Positions 9,027-18,608 of a stretch of DNA of 64,000 bases are shown piece by piece. Source of the DNA: Planctomycetota bacterium (GTDB taxonomy: Bacteria; Planctomycetota; Planctomycetia; Pirellulales; UBA1268); contig QWOQ01000006.1 in the NCBI GenBank assembly GCA_003669585.1, forward strand, positions 124,001 to 188,000, in the 5' to 3' direction. The position numbers were made by a program, and so were the translations under genes. How positions within the stretch are numbered: position 1 is the stretch's first letter; the number at the start of each line of letters is the position of its first letter. The notes beneath the pieces are model-generated. The model saw only the letters and a list, made by a program, of their open reading frames with translations. It was not told the DNA's origin and made no database searches.

Positions 9027-10583
9027 TCAACGTGCAACTTCAATCACTCGAGTTTCGCGTAGGAGTGTTACCTTGATCTCACCAGGATAGGTCAGCTGTT
9101 TTTCGCAGGCTCGCGCAATGTCATAACAGATCTTTGCAGCAGACTCATCAGTCGTGAGCTTTGAACTGGCGATAACGCGAAGCTCACGTCCTGCCTGAAT
9201 CGCAAAAACCTGCTCGACGCCTGAAAATCCTCTAGCAATCGATTCAAGTTCCTCCATGCGTTTGATATAGCGATCAAGAGATTCTCGTCTTGCTCCTGGA
9301 CGGGAAGCGCTGATGGCATCAGCGGCCGCAACAAGTACTGTGTAGGGATGTTCGATGGTGATTTCATCATGGTGGCCGAGTGCAGCATGGACAACATCAG
9401 GCCCCTCTCCGTGTCTCTCGAGCAACTCTGCCCCAATCTTTGGGTGACCACCTTCAGCTTCGTGGTCCGCTGCTTTTCCGATATCGTGCAAGAGTCCACA
9501 GCGACGTGCAATATCCCCATCCATTCCAATTTCTTCAGCAATGAGTCCTGCAATTGCCGATACTTCGAGCGAATGGTTGAGAACGTTTTGGCTGTAGCTG
9601 GTGCGAAACCTCAGCCGTCCAAGAAGTTCAACAAGCTTGGGATGCAAGCGACGTACGCCAGCCTCCTCAAGAGCTCCTTCTCCAGCACGTTGAATCGCGA
9701 CATCAACTTCCTGCTGTGTTGCAAGAACAAGTTCCTCGATGCGAGCAGGGTGGATTCGACCATCAGCGATGAGCTTTGTCAGAGACACCTGCGCGACATA
9801 ACGTCGAATTGGATCAAAGCTACTCATCACGACGATTCCAGGTGTCTCATCGATGATCACGTCAACACCAGTGGCTTTTTCAAAGGCTTTAATGTTGCGC
9901 CCTTCACGACCAATAATTCGACCTTTCATTTCATCATTGGTGATATCAACTGAGCTCGTCGTGCTTTCGGCAGTGTGATTTGCAGCAAATCTTTGAACGG
10001 CAGTAACAACAATGTCACGGGCACGAGATTCACTTTTTTCAGCAATCCGACGTTCGTGTTTGATAATTCGAGCACCTTGTTCATCCTCGAGTTGTCGTGA
10101 AAGAATTTCCAGAAGGCGGTCTTGTGCCTGCTGAAGACTCATGCCGCCAACGCGCTCGAGTGTTTGCCTTTCCGAGTCGAGAAGTCGCGCTAATTCGTCG
10201 TTTCGACGTCCCGCTTCATCGATTCGTTCTGCAAGGCGACGTTGATTGGTTTCAACCATGCGTTCGGCCTTGCGAAGATGCTCCTGCTGCTGTTCAAGAA
10301 GGTCTTGTTTTTTCTCGAGTTGACGTTCCTGCTGGTACAGTTTGTCCCGTAAGGAAACGAGATCTTTTTCCACCTCTGTCTTGAGACGCAAAGACTCTTC
10401 TTTGAGCGAAAGTTCGACGTCTCGACGATGGGCCGCAGATTCTTGTTTGGCCTGTTCAAGAAGTCGATTACGTTCGGAAACGGCATCCTTTTTTCGAATG
10501 TGATTGAGGTACATGATCACAACAACGCCGACGACAACGCCGACTGAAGTAAAGACAATATTTGTAAGCAACGTAGGATCCAT
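9027..10583 (-). CDS. rny: Ribonuclease Y
   Basis: Membrane-tethered endoribonuclease that starts mRNA decay. It has 518 residues, the usual size. Order: an N-terminal helix (about 5-25); a long Gln/Glu/Arg-rich coiled coil (about 30-185); a KH domain with [19 protein letters not shown] (about 208-226); and an HD domain with [10 protein letters not shown] and the catalytic [12 protein letters not shown], followed by HHDEI. The start ATG at 10583 is chosen because the membrane helix begins there and AAGGA lies about 11 bases upstream. The frame is open for 91 more codons, but that part is unlike any RNase Y. First gene of the rny-ymdB operon. Confidence 0.95.
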   Translation of the reverse strand: MDPTLLTNIVFTSVGVVVGVVVIMYLNHIRKKDAVSERNRLLEQAKQESAAHRRDVELSLKEESLRLKTEVEKDLVSLRDKLYQQERQLEKKQDLLEQQQEHLRKAERMVETNQRRLAERIDEAGRRNDELARLLDSERQTLERVGGMSLQQAQDRLLEILSRQLEDEQGARIIKHERRIAEKSESRARDIVVTAVQRFAANHTAESTTSSVDITNDEMKGRIIGREGRNIKAFEKATGVDVIIDETPGIVVMSSFDPIRRYVAQVSLTKLIADGRIHPARIEELVLATQQEVDVAIQRAGEGALEEAGVRRLHPKLVELLGRLRFRTSYSQNVLNHSLEVSAIAGLIAEEIGMDGDIARRCGLLHDIGKAADHEAEGGHPKIGAELLERHGEGPDVVHAALGHHDEITIEHPYTVLVAAADAISASRPGARRESLDRYIKRMEELESIARGFSGVEQVFAIQAGRELRVIASSKLTTDESAAKICYDIARACEKQLTYPGEIKVTLLRETRVIEVAR

Positions 10584-11264
10584 GAGAGGGTATTCCTTGT
10601 GATGTTGTCGATTGAAACCTTGCGGCAACTCTGCAGAGGAGCAGATCGGAGGCAGGCTCCGGAATCCGACACAGTGGATCAAAATCAAGAAGAAACGATC
10701 TAGGACAAGAGATGACCAGAACCGTTTCGAAGACGAGATCGTGCACTCGCGTGCGTCGATAGGCTGTCGATCGACGGAGTGTTTTTCGAAGAGCAGTGTC
10801 CCTTGCGATCGATGGAACTGTTCCATCCAACGATCGGTGAAAGAAGAACGCCACACGCAGCCCTCTTCATCGCGTTGAAAGGACCGGGTGATCCGATCGT
10901 GGGGTTCGCTGAGTCCGTGTTCACGAGCAACCCGGATTCATCCGAGAGCTTCAATGTGAAGGCGATAGCGATCCACTTGATAAGGGACTGAAAAACATCC
11001 ATTCGTCACATCCTCAGACCCCGCAATGTCGATAATCGCAAACAGCGATTGAAGGCACCCGCAGGAACTCATTTTTACACATGCGAAGACAAGCAGAAAA
11101 GCTCATCGGCACGTTTCTTGATTCCAATACCCACTGCTATGAATTCCGAATACCAAAAAAGCATCCGAGTCACATCCAGCAGAGTAGACTTTTTTCGTTA
11201 CGTTCAAGAAGTCTCTGAATGTCGATCAGACATCAGAAACGAGAATTCAGATGAAAGTTTAGTG
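10584..11264. other. Divergent intergenic region between rny and tilS, several palindromes, no gene recognised
   Basis: This region is the 5' leader of rny on the minus strand and of tilS on the plus strand. Short open frames exist on both strands (for instance plus 10812-10991, minus 10700-11002), but neither has a family match I recognise nor a ribosome-binding site. Sequence symmetry is dense: CTCTGCAGAG near 10630, CGGAG/CTCCG around 10650-10664, and a 17-base palindrome at 10811-10827. A structured non-coding RNA is possible. I could not recognise 6S, SRP or RNase P RNA signatures. Confidence 0.4.
10811..10827. repeat. Perfect palindrome GATGGAAC-t-GTTCCATC
   Basis: Two 8-base arms are exact inverse complements around one central base. 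The shape is that of a dimeric repressor operator rather than a terminator, because there is no loop and no T-run. It sits about 230 bases upstream of rny, in the divergent region with tilS. Which regulator, if any, binds it is unknown. Confidence 0.4.
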
Positions 11265-12359
11265 ATGAATAGGGGCAATGCCAATGAAGCTCGACAAAGC
11301 CCCATGAAAACTGCACGTGAATCAAAGACCAGTGCTCTTTGTCGAGTGCATCATGAGGTGGAGTGTTTCTGTAACACGCACATGAGACTCAAAGGGCCGG
11401 TGCTCGTAGGTGTTTCTGGTGGTGCTGATAGCGTTGCACTTCTGTGCGTGCTTGGGGAAAAAGTGCATGGACGACCGTTGGTCATTGTGCATGCCAGGCA
11501 CGATCTTCGGGAATCTGCGATCGATGACGAGAACTTTGTGATCGATCTTGCAAAACGAATGGGCTTTGCCATTCATACAAGAAATCTTTTCGTTCGAAAC
11601 GATGACAATGTCAAGGCTGACGGCCTCGAAGCGACAGCCAGAAGACTTCGATACGAGTTTTTTGAGGATGTTGCGCAACGTCTTGGGGCCAGGCAGGTAG
11701 CGGTTGGTCACACCGCCGATGATCAGGCGGAAACGATTTTGTTGAGGGCTTTTCGAGGCACCGGACTGCATGGCCTTGGAGGAATGGTTCCCAGTCGAGC
11801 GCTTTCGAGTGAGATTGCATTAGTTCGTCCTTTGCTCACGATTTCTCGTCAGGAAGCAAGAAAATTTCTTGACGAAATCGGTCAGCCATGGAGAGAGGAT
11901 GCATCCAACGCAGACACTGCGTTTGCGAGAAATTTTCTGAGGCATGAAATTTTGGGGCCGGTGATCGAAGGACCTTTTCCAGGAGCATCTCAATCGCTTG
12001 TGCGCTTGGGTGCGCAGGCCTCCAAAAGTGCGTCTGCTCTGTCATCTGCAGCGGAGCATCTTATCGAGCTTTATACGTCAGCGACCGCAGACGGAGTTGT
12101 TGTTCAGTGCAATGCGATGTCTGCTCTCGATCAACATCTATTGGCCGAGATATTCGTGGTGATTTGGAAACAACAACAGTGGCCTGCCAGGGATATGACT
12201 GCAAGGCACTTCAGTCAATTGGCTTCGATTGTAAATCGCGCACAGGAATTATGTGTTGCGAAATATTGCTCGGCTGATTTTCCGGGTCAGATTAGAACTG
12301 TGCTGGCAATGAATACGCATACGACACGCTGTACGCTCACTCTCAAGCGGTTATCCTGA
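11265..12359 (+). CDS. tilS: tRNA(Ile)-lysidine synthase
   Basis: Modifies C34 of the CAU-anticodon tRNA to lysidine, so that the tRNA reads AUA. The PP-loop ATP-binding motif VGVSGGADSVALL starts about 49 residues in. It is followed by HARHDLRESAIDDENFV, the ATARRLRYEFF segment and the VGHTADDQAETILLR block, all typical of the N-type ATPase domain. The FARNFLRHEI region matches the TilS linker. The C-terminal part is shorter than in E. coli. The start is uncertain: the frame is open from 11049; ATG 11265 (with GTG 11262) and ATG 11304 are both plausible, and none has a good ribosome-binding site. The N-terminal extension from 11049 looks non-conserved. Confidence 0.88.
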   Translation: MNRGNANEARQSPMKTARESKTSALCRVHHEVECFCNTHMRLKGPVLVGVSGGADSVALLCVLGEKVHGRPLVIVHARHDLRESAIDDENFVIDLAKRMGFAIHTRNLFVRNDDNVKADGLEATARRLRYEFFEDVAQRLGARQVAVGHTADDQAETILLRAFRGTGLHGLGGMVPSRALSSEIALVRPLLTISRQEARKFLDEIGQPWREDASNADTAFARNFLRHEILGPVIEGPFPGASQSLVRLGAQASKSASALSSAAEHLIELYTSATADGVVVQCNAMSALDQHLLAEIFVVIWKQQQWPARDMTARHFSQLASIVNRAQELCVAKYCSADFPGQIRTVLAMNTHTTRCTLTLKRLS

Positions 12360-12381
12360 ATTCCTCACCCAAAGGAATTCA
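12357..12381. terminator. Stem-loop at the tilS stop codon (possible bidirectional 3'-end hairpin)
   Basis: TGAATTCCT and AGGAATTCA form a perfect 9-bp stem with a 7-base loop. The left arm contains the tilS stop codon. It lies between convergent tilS and the MFS gene, where a shared terminator would be expected. No T-tract follows on either strand, so it is not a standard intrinsic terminator. Confidence 0.35.
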
Positions 12382-12440
12382 ACGTCGGGCTGAGTTTCTT
12401 TGCGATTACAAGCCGCATAAACAGAAAAGCGCAAGCGTCG

Positions 12441-14042
12441 TCAGTGGGCCTGTTTGGTTTCAATGGTCTGCGTCTTGTATCCACCAATCAATTGAAAGTA
12501 GCCCATCAAAAGAAGATAGATTGCTGCCATCGTCATGGGAATGTACGAGTCAGCCTTGAGCGTTTTTCGATCGCCCTTCTGATCCGCCTCCACAACAGCG
12601 TTTTGAGCAGGGCTTTTTTCGAGTTCTTTCTTTGCATCTCCGAGTTTTTTCCCATCAAGTCCGAAGACTTCAGTAGAAGCGAGATTCAGAAAAGTGCTGG
12701 GTTTTTCCGATTTGTAATCCTCGTAGATAGCAGAATCGACTTTTATCAGTTCCTCACCTGAAAAGCGATCCTTGCAGTAGCCAAGGCCTGGGCTGCCGAT
12801 CAGGCCAGCAGAGAGCATCCCGATTCCTCCCATGATGGACATTGCCACAGCACCAGTCTGTGGAAATCGATCACCCACAATGGCGAGCATGGTTGGCCAA
12901 AAGAATGTCTTTCCAATGGCATAGATACCCAATGCGGCCAGTGCCATTGAGAAGGTTTGCATCGTGCTTGCCAATTGAAGGCCAATACAAGCAAGAACAG
13001 AGCACACCAAGAGTAATCCAATTGGCGAGAGACGGAGCTTTGTTTCTATGAAATGGGCACAAAAACGAAGACCGAACATGATTGCCGAAGTCCAAATGAA
13101 AAGATATTTCCCCTGTTCTGAAGTGAATAGGTTACCGGTGATGTTCTGGATCCATCCATCGGTACCGAGTTCGACTGCACCCACAAGAGCATGCGCAATA
13201 AAAAGAACAAAGAGGAGAAAAGATCCGAGTGAAAAACGGGTCATAGCGGCGACTGCAATCAGGAGCACTCCGCCGATTACAGAACCAACAGTTTTTGAAT
13301 ATTCCGGATAAAAACTTTTCAAAATGTCGCCAAAAAATAACGAAAGTAAAAAGCAAGCAACCAATGAACCAAGAATTCCAACATCCTTAAACATTTCTAC
13401 AAAACTAGAGCCCTTTTGGGCAGCTTCAGATTTCGGAAACTTTTGACCCATAAACATAATTGCGTAGAGAACTGTCGGAATGAGATAAAGAGAGAGTTGC
13501 CATTTCCAGTCAATGTTCATCTTGTCATCGAGAATCCAGCCGGCGACTGAGCCAAGAATCATGCCTGCCGGCCATGATGCATGCAGAATATTCAGGTAAT
13601 GAGTTCTATTTTTTGGATAGAGCGTGGCGACAAGCGGATTGGCTACTGCTTCAAGCGTGCCGTTTGCACAGGCAAAAATAAACATGCCCCAGAACAGGTA
13701 GTTGTAAGCGTTCTCGGGAGTGCTGGCGGCAAATGTAATGAAGGCCGATAGAACGTGACCAAGCAATGCCAGCGCAACAAGTTTTCCGTAGCCAAGCTTG
13801 TCAACGATCACGCCACCAACAATGATTCCAAAACAAAAACCAGTGAATCCAGCACCGCCGATTGCGCCGAGTTGAAGATCGGTAAAATTAAATTCTGTTT
13901 TCCAATTGTCAAAAATTCCGCCGCGGATCGCGAACCCAACACCTGCCGCGAGAATCGCCATAAAACCCGCCCAGAGCAGACGCCGCGCGTTGGCATGGAC
14001 AGAGCTAGGGTCAATCGACAAACCTGATGTGCTGTGAGTCAT
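12441..14042 (-). CDS. Major facilitator superfamily transporter
   Basis: Polytopic membrane transporter of about 533 residues with roughly 12 helices. The first helices carry [20 protein letters not shown], an MFS motif-A-like loop (G-x3-D-x-x-G). The central block includes the [16 protein letters not shown] and [12 protein letters not shown] segments seen in sugar/cation-symporter-like MFS proteins. Between the last two helices there is a large charged extracytoplasmic loop (about 75 residues, Lys/Glu-rich). ATG 14042 is preferred over 14048, because CAGGA lies five bases before it. The substrate cannot be read from the sequence. Confidence 0.85.
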   Translation of the reverse strand: MTHSTSGLSIDPSSVHANARRLLWAGFMAILAAGVGFAIRGGIFDNWKTEFNFTDLQLGAIGGAGFTGFCFGIIVGGVIVDKLGYGKLVALALLGHVLSAFITFAASTPENAYNYLFWGMFIFACANGTLEAVANPLVATLYPKNRTHYLNILHASWPAGMILGSVAGWILDDKMNIDWKWQLSLYLIPTVLYAIMFMGQKFPKSEAAQKGSSFVEMFKDVGILGSLVACFLLSLFFGDILKSFYPEYSKTVGSVIGGVLLIAVAAMTRFSLGSFLLFVLFIAHALVGAVELGTDGWIQNITGNLFTSEQGKYLFIWTSAIMFGLRFCAHFIETKLRLSPIGLLLVCSVLACIGLQLASTMQTFSMALAALGIYAIGKTFFWPTMLAIVGDRFPQTGAVAMSIMGGIGMLSAGLIGSPGLGYCKDRFSGEELIKVDSAIYEDYKSEKPSTFLNLASTEVFGLDGKKLGDAKKELEKSPAQNAVVEADQKGDRKTLKADSYIPMTMAAIYLLLMGYFQLIGGYKTQTIETKQAH

Positions 14043-14286
14043 TGGCATCCTGCAAGCTAAGGAGTAGCGAATTTTTGAAGCCCAAGACTCTTTGCTGAAT
14101 CTTGCGGTAACCCGTCGAAGGTACCTCTTTCAGAGGCGGTACTATAGCAAGGGTTCGGGGAAGACGGAAACAACGGGCTTTAGGCCGAGTTGGTCGATCA
14201 GGTGGCTTCGCCTTGACCCCCTCCCATAGCAGTCCGTACTGTCTCGGACCCGTTCGGTTTCCGTTTTATGTTTCTGCCCCGATGGT

Positions 14287-17200
14287 GTGAGTTCACTTCT
14301 CAAGGAAATTCCCGCGCGCGGGTGCTTCGCTCCATCCACAGTCATTCGCCCGGTCGCCTCCTTGCGAGGCGAAATATACAACGTGAATTCTTTCTCCGAC
14401 ACTCTCTGGACGATTGTGCGATGGACAGTGCCCCTCACCGTTGCAGGCATCATTGCCGCAGGAGCGGTGGGCATTGGACAAGTCGACGATCAGATTCGTC
14501 GTCGGGTGGAAGCGTATCTTGCTTCTGAATATCCGGGATTAGTGGTTGCGGTTCAGGGTGCGCAGTTAGTCGAGAACGAGGGGATCGTTGTCAGAGGAAT
14601 TTCGATCAACGATACCAATCTTCCTCAGCAGTGGAGACAGATTCTATGGATCGATGAACTGCGTCTTGCATGCGGTACAACTCTGGCCGAACTCGCAAGC
14701 GGAATGCCGCATGTCACAGCGATCCGGGTCCGAAGACCTGTTGTGCATGTTGTTCGAAAACAAGATGGTGCATGGAATGTGGAAAGGCTTTTTAAGGGGA
14801 GAAGTTTTCGCACGATGGTTCCCGTGTCGGTTGAGGATGGCACACTACTCATTGATGACACGCTTTCCAAAATGCGCACGTCGCTTCGCTCAGTCGAAAT
14901 CGATCTCAAGCCAGAAATACAACTCACGGCGGGTGGACCGTGGGCCCAAGTGCAAGGCAGTGTATCGGGTGACATGTTTGAACGGACGCTCTTCCAAGGG
15001 CGTGTTGCTCCAGAAAAGGGTGCCTTCGAACTCGGTGGCACCGTTGAGTCGCTTGAGATATCAAAGAAGCTCATCGCTCTTATTCCACAGATACCACCCC
15101 AGATCGGTGAACCGCTTGAAGGACTTCGAGGCATGGTTCACTTGGAGTGGAACGTGGCTGGAAGTATTGCTCGATTCAACGAGTCCACGGTTGTCGTTGC
15201 GGGCCGTTTGGAGTCTGGTCGATATGAGCACGCCTCTCTTCCCGGTGCGCTCAGCGAGGTGTCTGCAATTTTTAAAGCAGATCGTTCTGGAAGTGTCGTA
15301 GATTCATTTCAGGCTCATCTGGGTGCCACATCGCTGCGCGGCAGTGGGCGAGTTACTGGTTGGAGCAAGAATGCGGACTTCGATTGTGAACTGGAGGCAG
15401 AGAGACTGCTTGTCGGACGTCACTGGGAGTCATTACTGCCCGAATCGCTCGCGCTGCAGTGGCAAAAGCTCTTGCCTGCGGGGGAGGTTGATCTGCGGGT
15501 GCATCTCATGAGAACTGCTGGACGACTGGATCCGGAAATCTCAGTTCGTTGTCGTAATATTTCAATCACACATTACCGCTTTCCCTATCGAGTCGATCGA
15601 ACTGTCGGCACGGTGGTACTTCACGATAATCAACTGACGCTTCATCTCACAGGCCAAGCCGGCGGCCATGCGGTTCATGTGGATGGAATTTTTCAGAATC
15701 CTGGACCCGAGTCGCAAGGCTATCTGGAGGTGCGTGGCGAAGGCATGCGCATTGACGATGGATTGCTTGCCGCAATGCCGCCGCGATCGGCAGATATTGT
15801 CAGATCGATGCGAGCCAGTGGACTTTTCGATTTCGCGTACCGTCACGAGCGAATCCCAAATGGGCCTGTGGGTGGAATCAACTCCCTTGGTATTCGGCTT
15901 GCTCAGTGCACTATGTCGTATACCGGGTTTCCGTATCCGCTCTCCGGCGTATCAGGCACCATTCGAATGGAAGAAGGTCGATGGACGATTAAAGATGTTT
16001 CAGGAACCAACGACTCAGGAGCGGTGCACTGCAGTGGCGTGCTTGATCCGGGATTGGGGTCAGCCGGGATGCTAACGCTTCACTTTACGGGATCGGCAAT
16101 GGTGCTCGAACGTGAACTGAGAGATGCTCTGCCGTCGGGAATGCAGCGGGTTTGGGACGATATTGAGCCGCGAGGAAGTGCTGATGTGGTTGCAACGGTT
16201 CGCCACGATATTCAACAGCGAACAACGGCGGTTGATTTGGAGGCAACTCCGCACGCGGGAACCGTCTCGATAGAGCCGTCTTGGTTTCCCTATCGACTTG
16301 AACACCTCGACGGACGTCTCGTCTGGCGAAACGGACAGCTTCGCTTTGAAAATGTACGTGGTTCGCACGCGCGCACTACCGTAGCCGCAGAAGGAAGTTG
16401 TCATTTTTCAAAACAGGGTGATTGGCATGTTCGCTTCGATTCCATCGCAGCCGATCGCTTCAGAGTAGATCACGATGTGCTCGACGCCCTTCCTGCACGA
16501 CTCAAACAGGCGATCTCTGCGGTGCGTCCTCGCGGTTTGATGTCGATGGCCGGAACGCTTGATGTCTATTCAACGCAACAGCATCAGACAGGTGTTCCGG
16601 GGCCACCGGCTGCAGCGTGGGACATGCAGATCGACATGGAACAAGGAGCAATGGACGTAGGTGTTCCATTGGATCATGTTCACGGTGGTGTGAGACTGGT
16701 GGGACAAAGTGACGGCATCATCTGGCGATCGAGTGGCGATATCGATTTTGATAGTCTGATGTGGAAGGGAGTGCAGGTCACCAATGTTCGCGGACCGCTT
16801 GCGATGGACGCATCGGGAGTTCGCTTTGGTGTTGCTGCGGCAAATGCAAACGACCCTAAAGGGCCACGAAGAATTTCAGGACGACTTGCCGGCGGATCCT
16901 TGCTGGTCGACGGACGGGTAGAATCGGGTGATCAAGGAACATTTTCTGTTACGGCAGCTCTTGAGGAATCTGATCTCGAACGCCTTGCAGGCGAGGCGAT
17001 CGGTTCCTCACAGAAATACACTGGAAAAGTATTCGGTTCGATTGAAATCAATGGAACTCGAGCCGGCACTCATGCGCTGTCTGGACGAGGAGAGATGCGG
17101 CTTCGAGACGCCGATTTGTACGAATTGCCACTGATCGTCTCAACACTCAAGATACTTCGCATTAAGGCTCCCGACCGAAAAGCGTTTAGTTCAAGTGTCA

Positions 17201-17544
17201 TTGATTTTCGCATCGAGGGACCTCATGCGTATTTTGACAACATCGAACTTTCCGGCGATGCAATCAGCTTGGTTGGAATGGGAGAAATGGATTTTGATAC
17301 CAATCTTAATATGACGTTCCGGTCAATTGTGGGTGACTCGGAAAGCCAGTTGCCTGTGATGAAAAAAGTTCTTGGCGGAGCAAGTGGTCAATTTATGTTA
17401 ATTCATGTGGATGGAACTCTCTCTCACCCAGACATGACAAGCGAAGCATTTCCAACACTGAATGCGGCGCTCCAAAAACTTCAGTCACAACGTGAGAACT
17501 CCGAGGGATTGCGTGCAGCGGCTGCGGCAAGGCGACAGCGGTGA
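14287..17544 (+). CDS. Large AsmA/YhdP-like envelope protein
   Basis: A protein of about 1085 residues with one N-terminal membrane helix (about 41-63) and a very long beta-rich body. Families of this shape (AsmA, YhdP, TamB) form bridge-like channels that move lipids between membranes. The C-terminal 150 residues fit the AsmA-like C-terminal region: repeated G-x-x-x-L-x-G-x-G strands, DLYELPLIVSTLKIL, then VIDFRIEGPHAYFDNIELSG and MGEMDFDTNLNMTF. The GTG at 14287 has no ribosome-binding site. GTG 14383, just before the helix with GAGG 13 bases upstream, is an equally good start. dapF follows about 100 bases downstream on the same strand. Confidence 0.75.
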   Translation: MSSLLKEIPARGCFAPSTVIRPVASLRGEIYNVNSFSDTLWTIVRWTVPLTVAGIIAAGAVGIGQVDDQIRRRVEAYLASEYPGLVVAVQGAQLVENEGIVVRGISINDTNLPQQWRQILWIDELRLACGTTLAELASGMPHVTAIRVRRPVVHVVRKQDGAWNVERLFKGRSFRTMVPVSVEDGTLLIDDTLSKMRTSLRSVEIDLKPEIQLTAGGPWAQVQGSVSGDMFERTLFQGRVAPEKGAFELGGTVESLEISKKLIALIPQIPPQIGEPLEGLRGMVHLEWNVAGSIARFNESTVVVAGRLESGRYEHASLPGALSEVSAIFKADRSGSVVDSFQAHLGATSLRGSGRVTGWSKNADFDCELEAERLLVGRHWESLLPESLALQWQKLLPAGEVDLRVHLMRTAGRLDPEISVRCRNISITHYRFPYRVDRTVGTVVLHDNQLTLHLTGQAGGHAVHVDGIFQNPGPESQGYLEVRGEGMRIDDGLLAAMPPRSADIVRSMRASGLFDFAYRHERIPNGPVGGINSLGIRLAQCTMSYTGFPYPLSGVSGTIRMEEGRWTIKDVSGTNDSGAVHCSGVLDPGLGSAGMLTLHFTGSAMVLERELRDALPSGMQRVWDDIEPRGSADVVATVRHDIQQRTTAVDLEATPHAGTVSIEPSWFPYRLEHLDGRLVWRNGQLRFENVRGSHARTTVAAEGSCHFSKQGDWHVRFDSIAADRFRVDHDVLDALPARLKQAISAVRPRGLMSMAGTLDVYSTQQHQTGVPGPPAAAWDMQIDMEQGAMDVGVPLDHVHGGVRLVGQSDGIIWRSSGDIDFDSLMWKGVQVTNVRGPLAMDASGVRFGVAAANANDPKGPRRISGRLAGGSLLVDGRVESGDQGTFSVTAALEESDLERLAGEAIGSSQKYTGKVFGSIEINGTRAGTHALSGRGEMRLRDADLYELPLIVSTLKILRIKAPDRKAFSSSVIDFRIEGPHAYFDNIELSGDAISLVGMGEMDFDTNLNMTFRSIVGDSESQLPVMKKVLGGASGQFMLIHVDGTLSHPDMTSEAFPTLNAALQKLQSQRENSEGLRAAAAARRQR

Positions 17545-17642
17545 GCTCCTGAGAAAAGTCTCAATGGATCAAAAAATCGAAGGTTCCTACAATCAATTGT
17601 TGCTCGAAAAGTATTTTGTGACCTGCGTAGAGAATGACCAGC

Positions 17643-18536
17643 ATGGAATTTGAGTTTGTGAAAATGCACGGTGCCGGAAACGACTACGTCTACGTTGATT
17701 GTTTCAATCAACCCTCTCCTTTGGATCCATGTAGATTGGCCCGTGTGATCAGCGACCGACATTGTGGAGTGGGATCCGATGGCTTGGTATTAATGCAAAA
17801 ATCCCAAGGTGCTTCGGTTTTCATGCGTATGTTTAATGCAGATGGCAGTGAATCAGAAATGTGTGGCAATGGCGTTCGCTGTGTTGCACATTTGGCCGTT
17901 GCCAACGGTCATGCAAAGGCTCCTCTGGTATCTGTTGAAACAGGACGAGGAGTGCTCTCGCTTGTGGTGACGCAGACAGGCCCCCGGACTTCGCAAGTGC
18001 GAGTGGACATGGGAGAACCAATTCTCAAGCCGTCAAACGTACCGGTTCTCGTGATCGAAGAGAACCAGGAAAAACCGATTGTAGATGGCCTGTGTTCGCC
18101 GCTGGGTGAGGCTCAAGGCTGGTGGAAAACAAGCGGTCTTGATCCTCGTATGACAATTGTTTCCATGGGTAATCCTCATGTGGTGCTCTATTGTCGCGAC
18201 ACCACTCTGGTGCCGCTTGAGACCATTGGTCCAGCAATTGAAAACCATTCCATTTTTCCAAAACGCATCAACGTTCATTTTGTCGAGGTACTCTCGCCGG
18301 ATCGTGTGCGCATGCGGACATGGGAACGCGGAAGTGGAATCACGCAGGCCTGCGGAACGGGTGCCTCGGCAGTCTGTGTGGCGGGGGTCCTTTCCGGACG
18401 CAGTCACAGAAAGATTGTTGCTGAAGTACCCGGTGGCAACTTGGAACTCGATTGGGACGAGTCGAGTGGCACTGTATTCATGACTGGGCCAGCGGAAGAA
18501 GTGTTTCGCGGTCGATGGCCGGTCAAAGCATGCTGA
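17643..18536 (+). CDS. dapF: Diaminopimelate epimerase
   Basis: Converts LL- to meso-diaminopimelate, for lysine and for peptidoglycan cross-links. Family blocks are complete: KMHGAGNDYVYVDC near the start; the first catalytic Cys in SEMCGNGVRCVAH (about residue 76); GNPHVVLY; and the second catalytic Cys in ITQACGTGASAVC (about residue 238). The length (297 residues) is slightly above the E. coli enzyme. The ATG at 17643 is preferred to the in-frame ATG at 17634, because DapF proteins begin with a few residues before K-M-H-G-x-G-N-D. With the LysM protein, it supports a peptidoglycan-containing wall. A strong inverted repeat follows its stop. Confidence 0.96.
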   Translation: MEFEFVKMHGAGNDYVYVDCFNQPSPLDPCRLARVISDRHCGVGSDGLVLMQKSQGASVFMRMFNADGSESEMCGNGVRCVAHLAVANGHAKAPLVSVETGRGVLSLVVTQTGPRTSQVRVDMGEPILKPSNVPVLVIEENQEKPIVDGLCSPLGEAQGWWKTSGLDPRMTIVSMGNPHVVLYCRDTTLVPLETIGPAIENHSIFPKRINVHFVEVLSPDRVRMRTWERGSGITQACGTGASAVCVAGVLSGRSHRKIVAEVPGGNLELDWDESSGTVFMTGPAEEVFRGRWPVKAC

Positions 18537-18567
18537 CCTGAGAGAAGAAAACAACACTTCTTAAAAA

Positions 18568-18603
18568 CATTCTTATTTCAAACTATTGTTTGAAATAAGA
18601 ATG
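18568..18603. repeat. Perfect 16-bp inverted repeat with TATT loop
   Basis: The left arm is CATTCTTATTTCAAAC (18568-18583), the loop is 4 bases, and the right arm (18588-18603) is its exact inverse complement. On the minus strand the stem is followed by TTTTTAA, like an intrinsic terminator; on the plus strand no T-run follows. It lies 31 bases after the dapF stop and directly before the possible TTG start (18609) of the acyltransferase gene. It could stop antisense transcripts, end the dapF message, or control the next gene's translation. Confidence 0.7.
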
Positions 18604-18608
18604 ATGAA

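Noticed and set aside
10584..10856. Upstream extension of the rny frame (91 codons)
   Set aside because: RNase Y begins with its membrane helix at 10583, which has a ribosome-binding site; the extension has no RNase Y-like sequence.
14049..14286. Possible SRP RNA or other small RNA between the MFS and AsmA-like genes
   Set aside because: Several short stems are present, but the conserved SRP loop sequence is missing and no closing helix is convincing.
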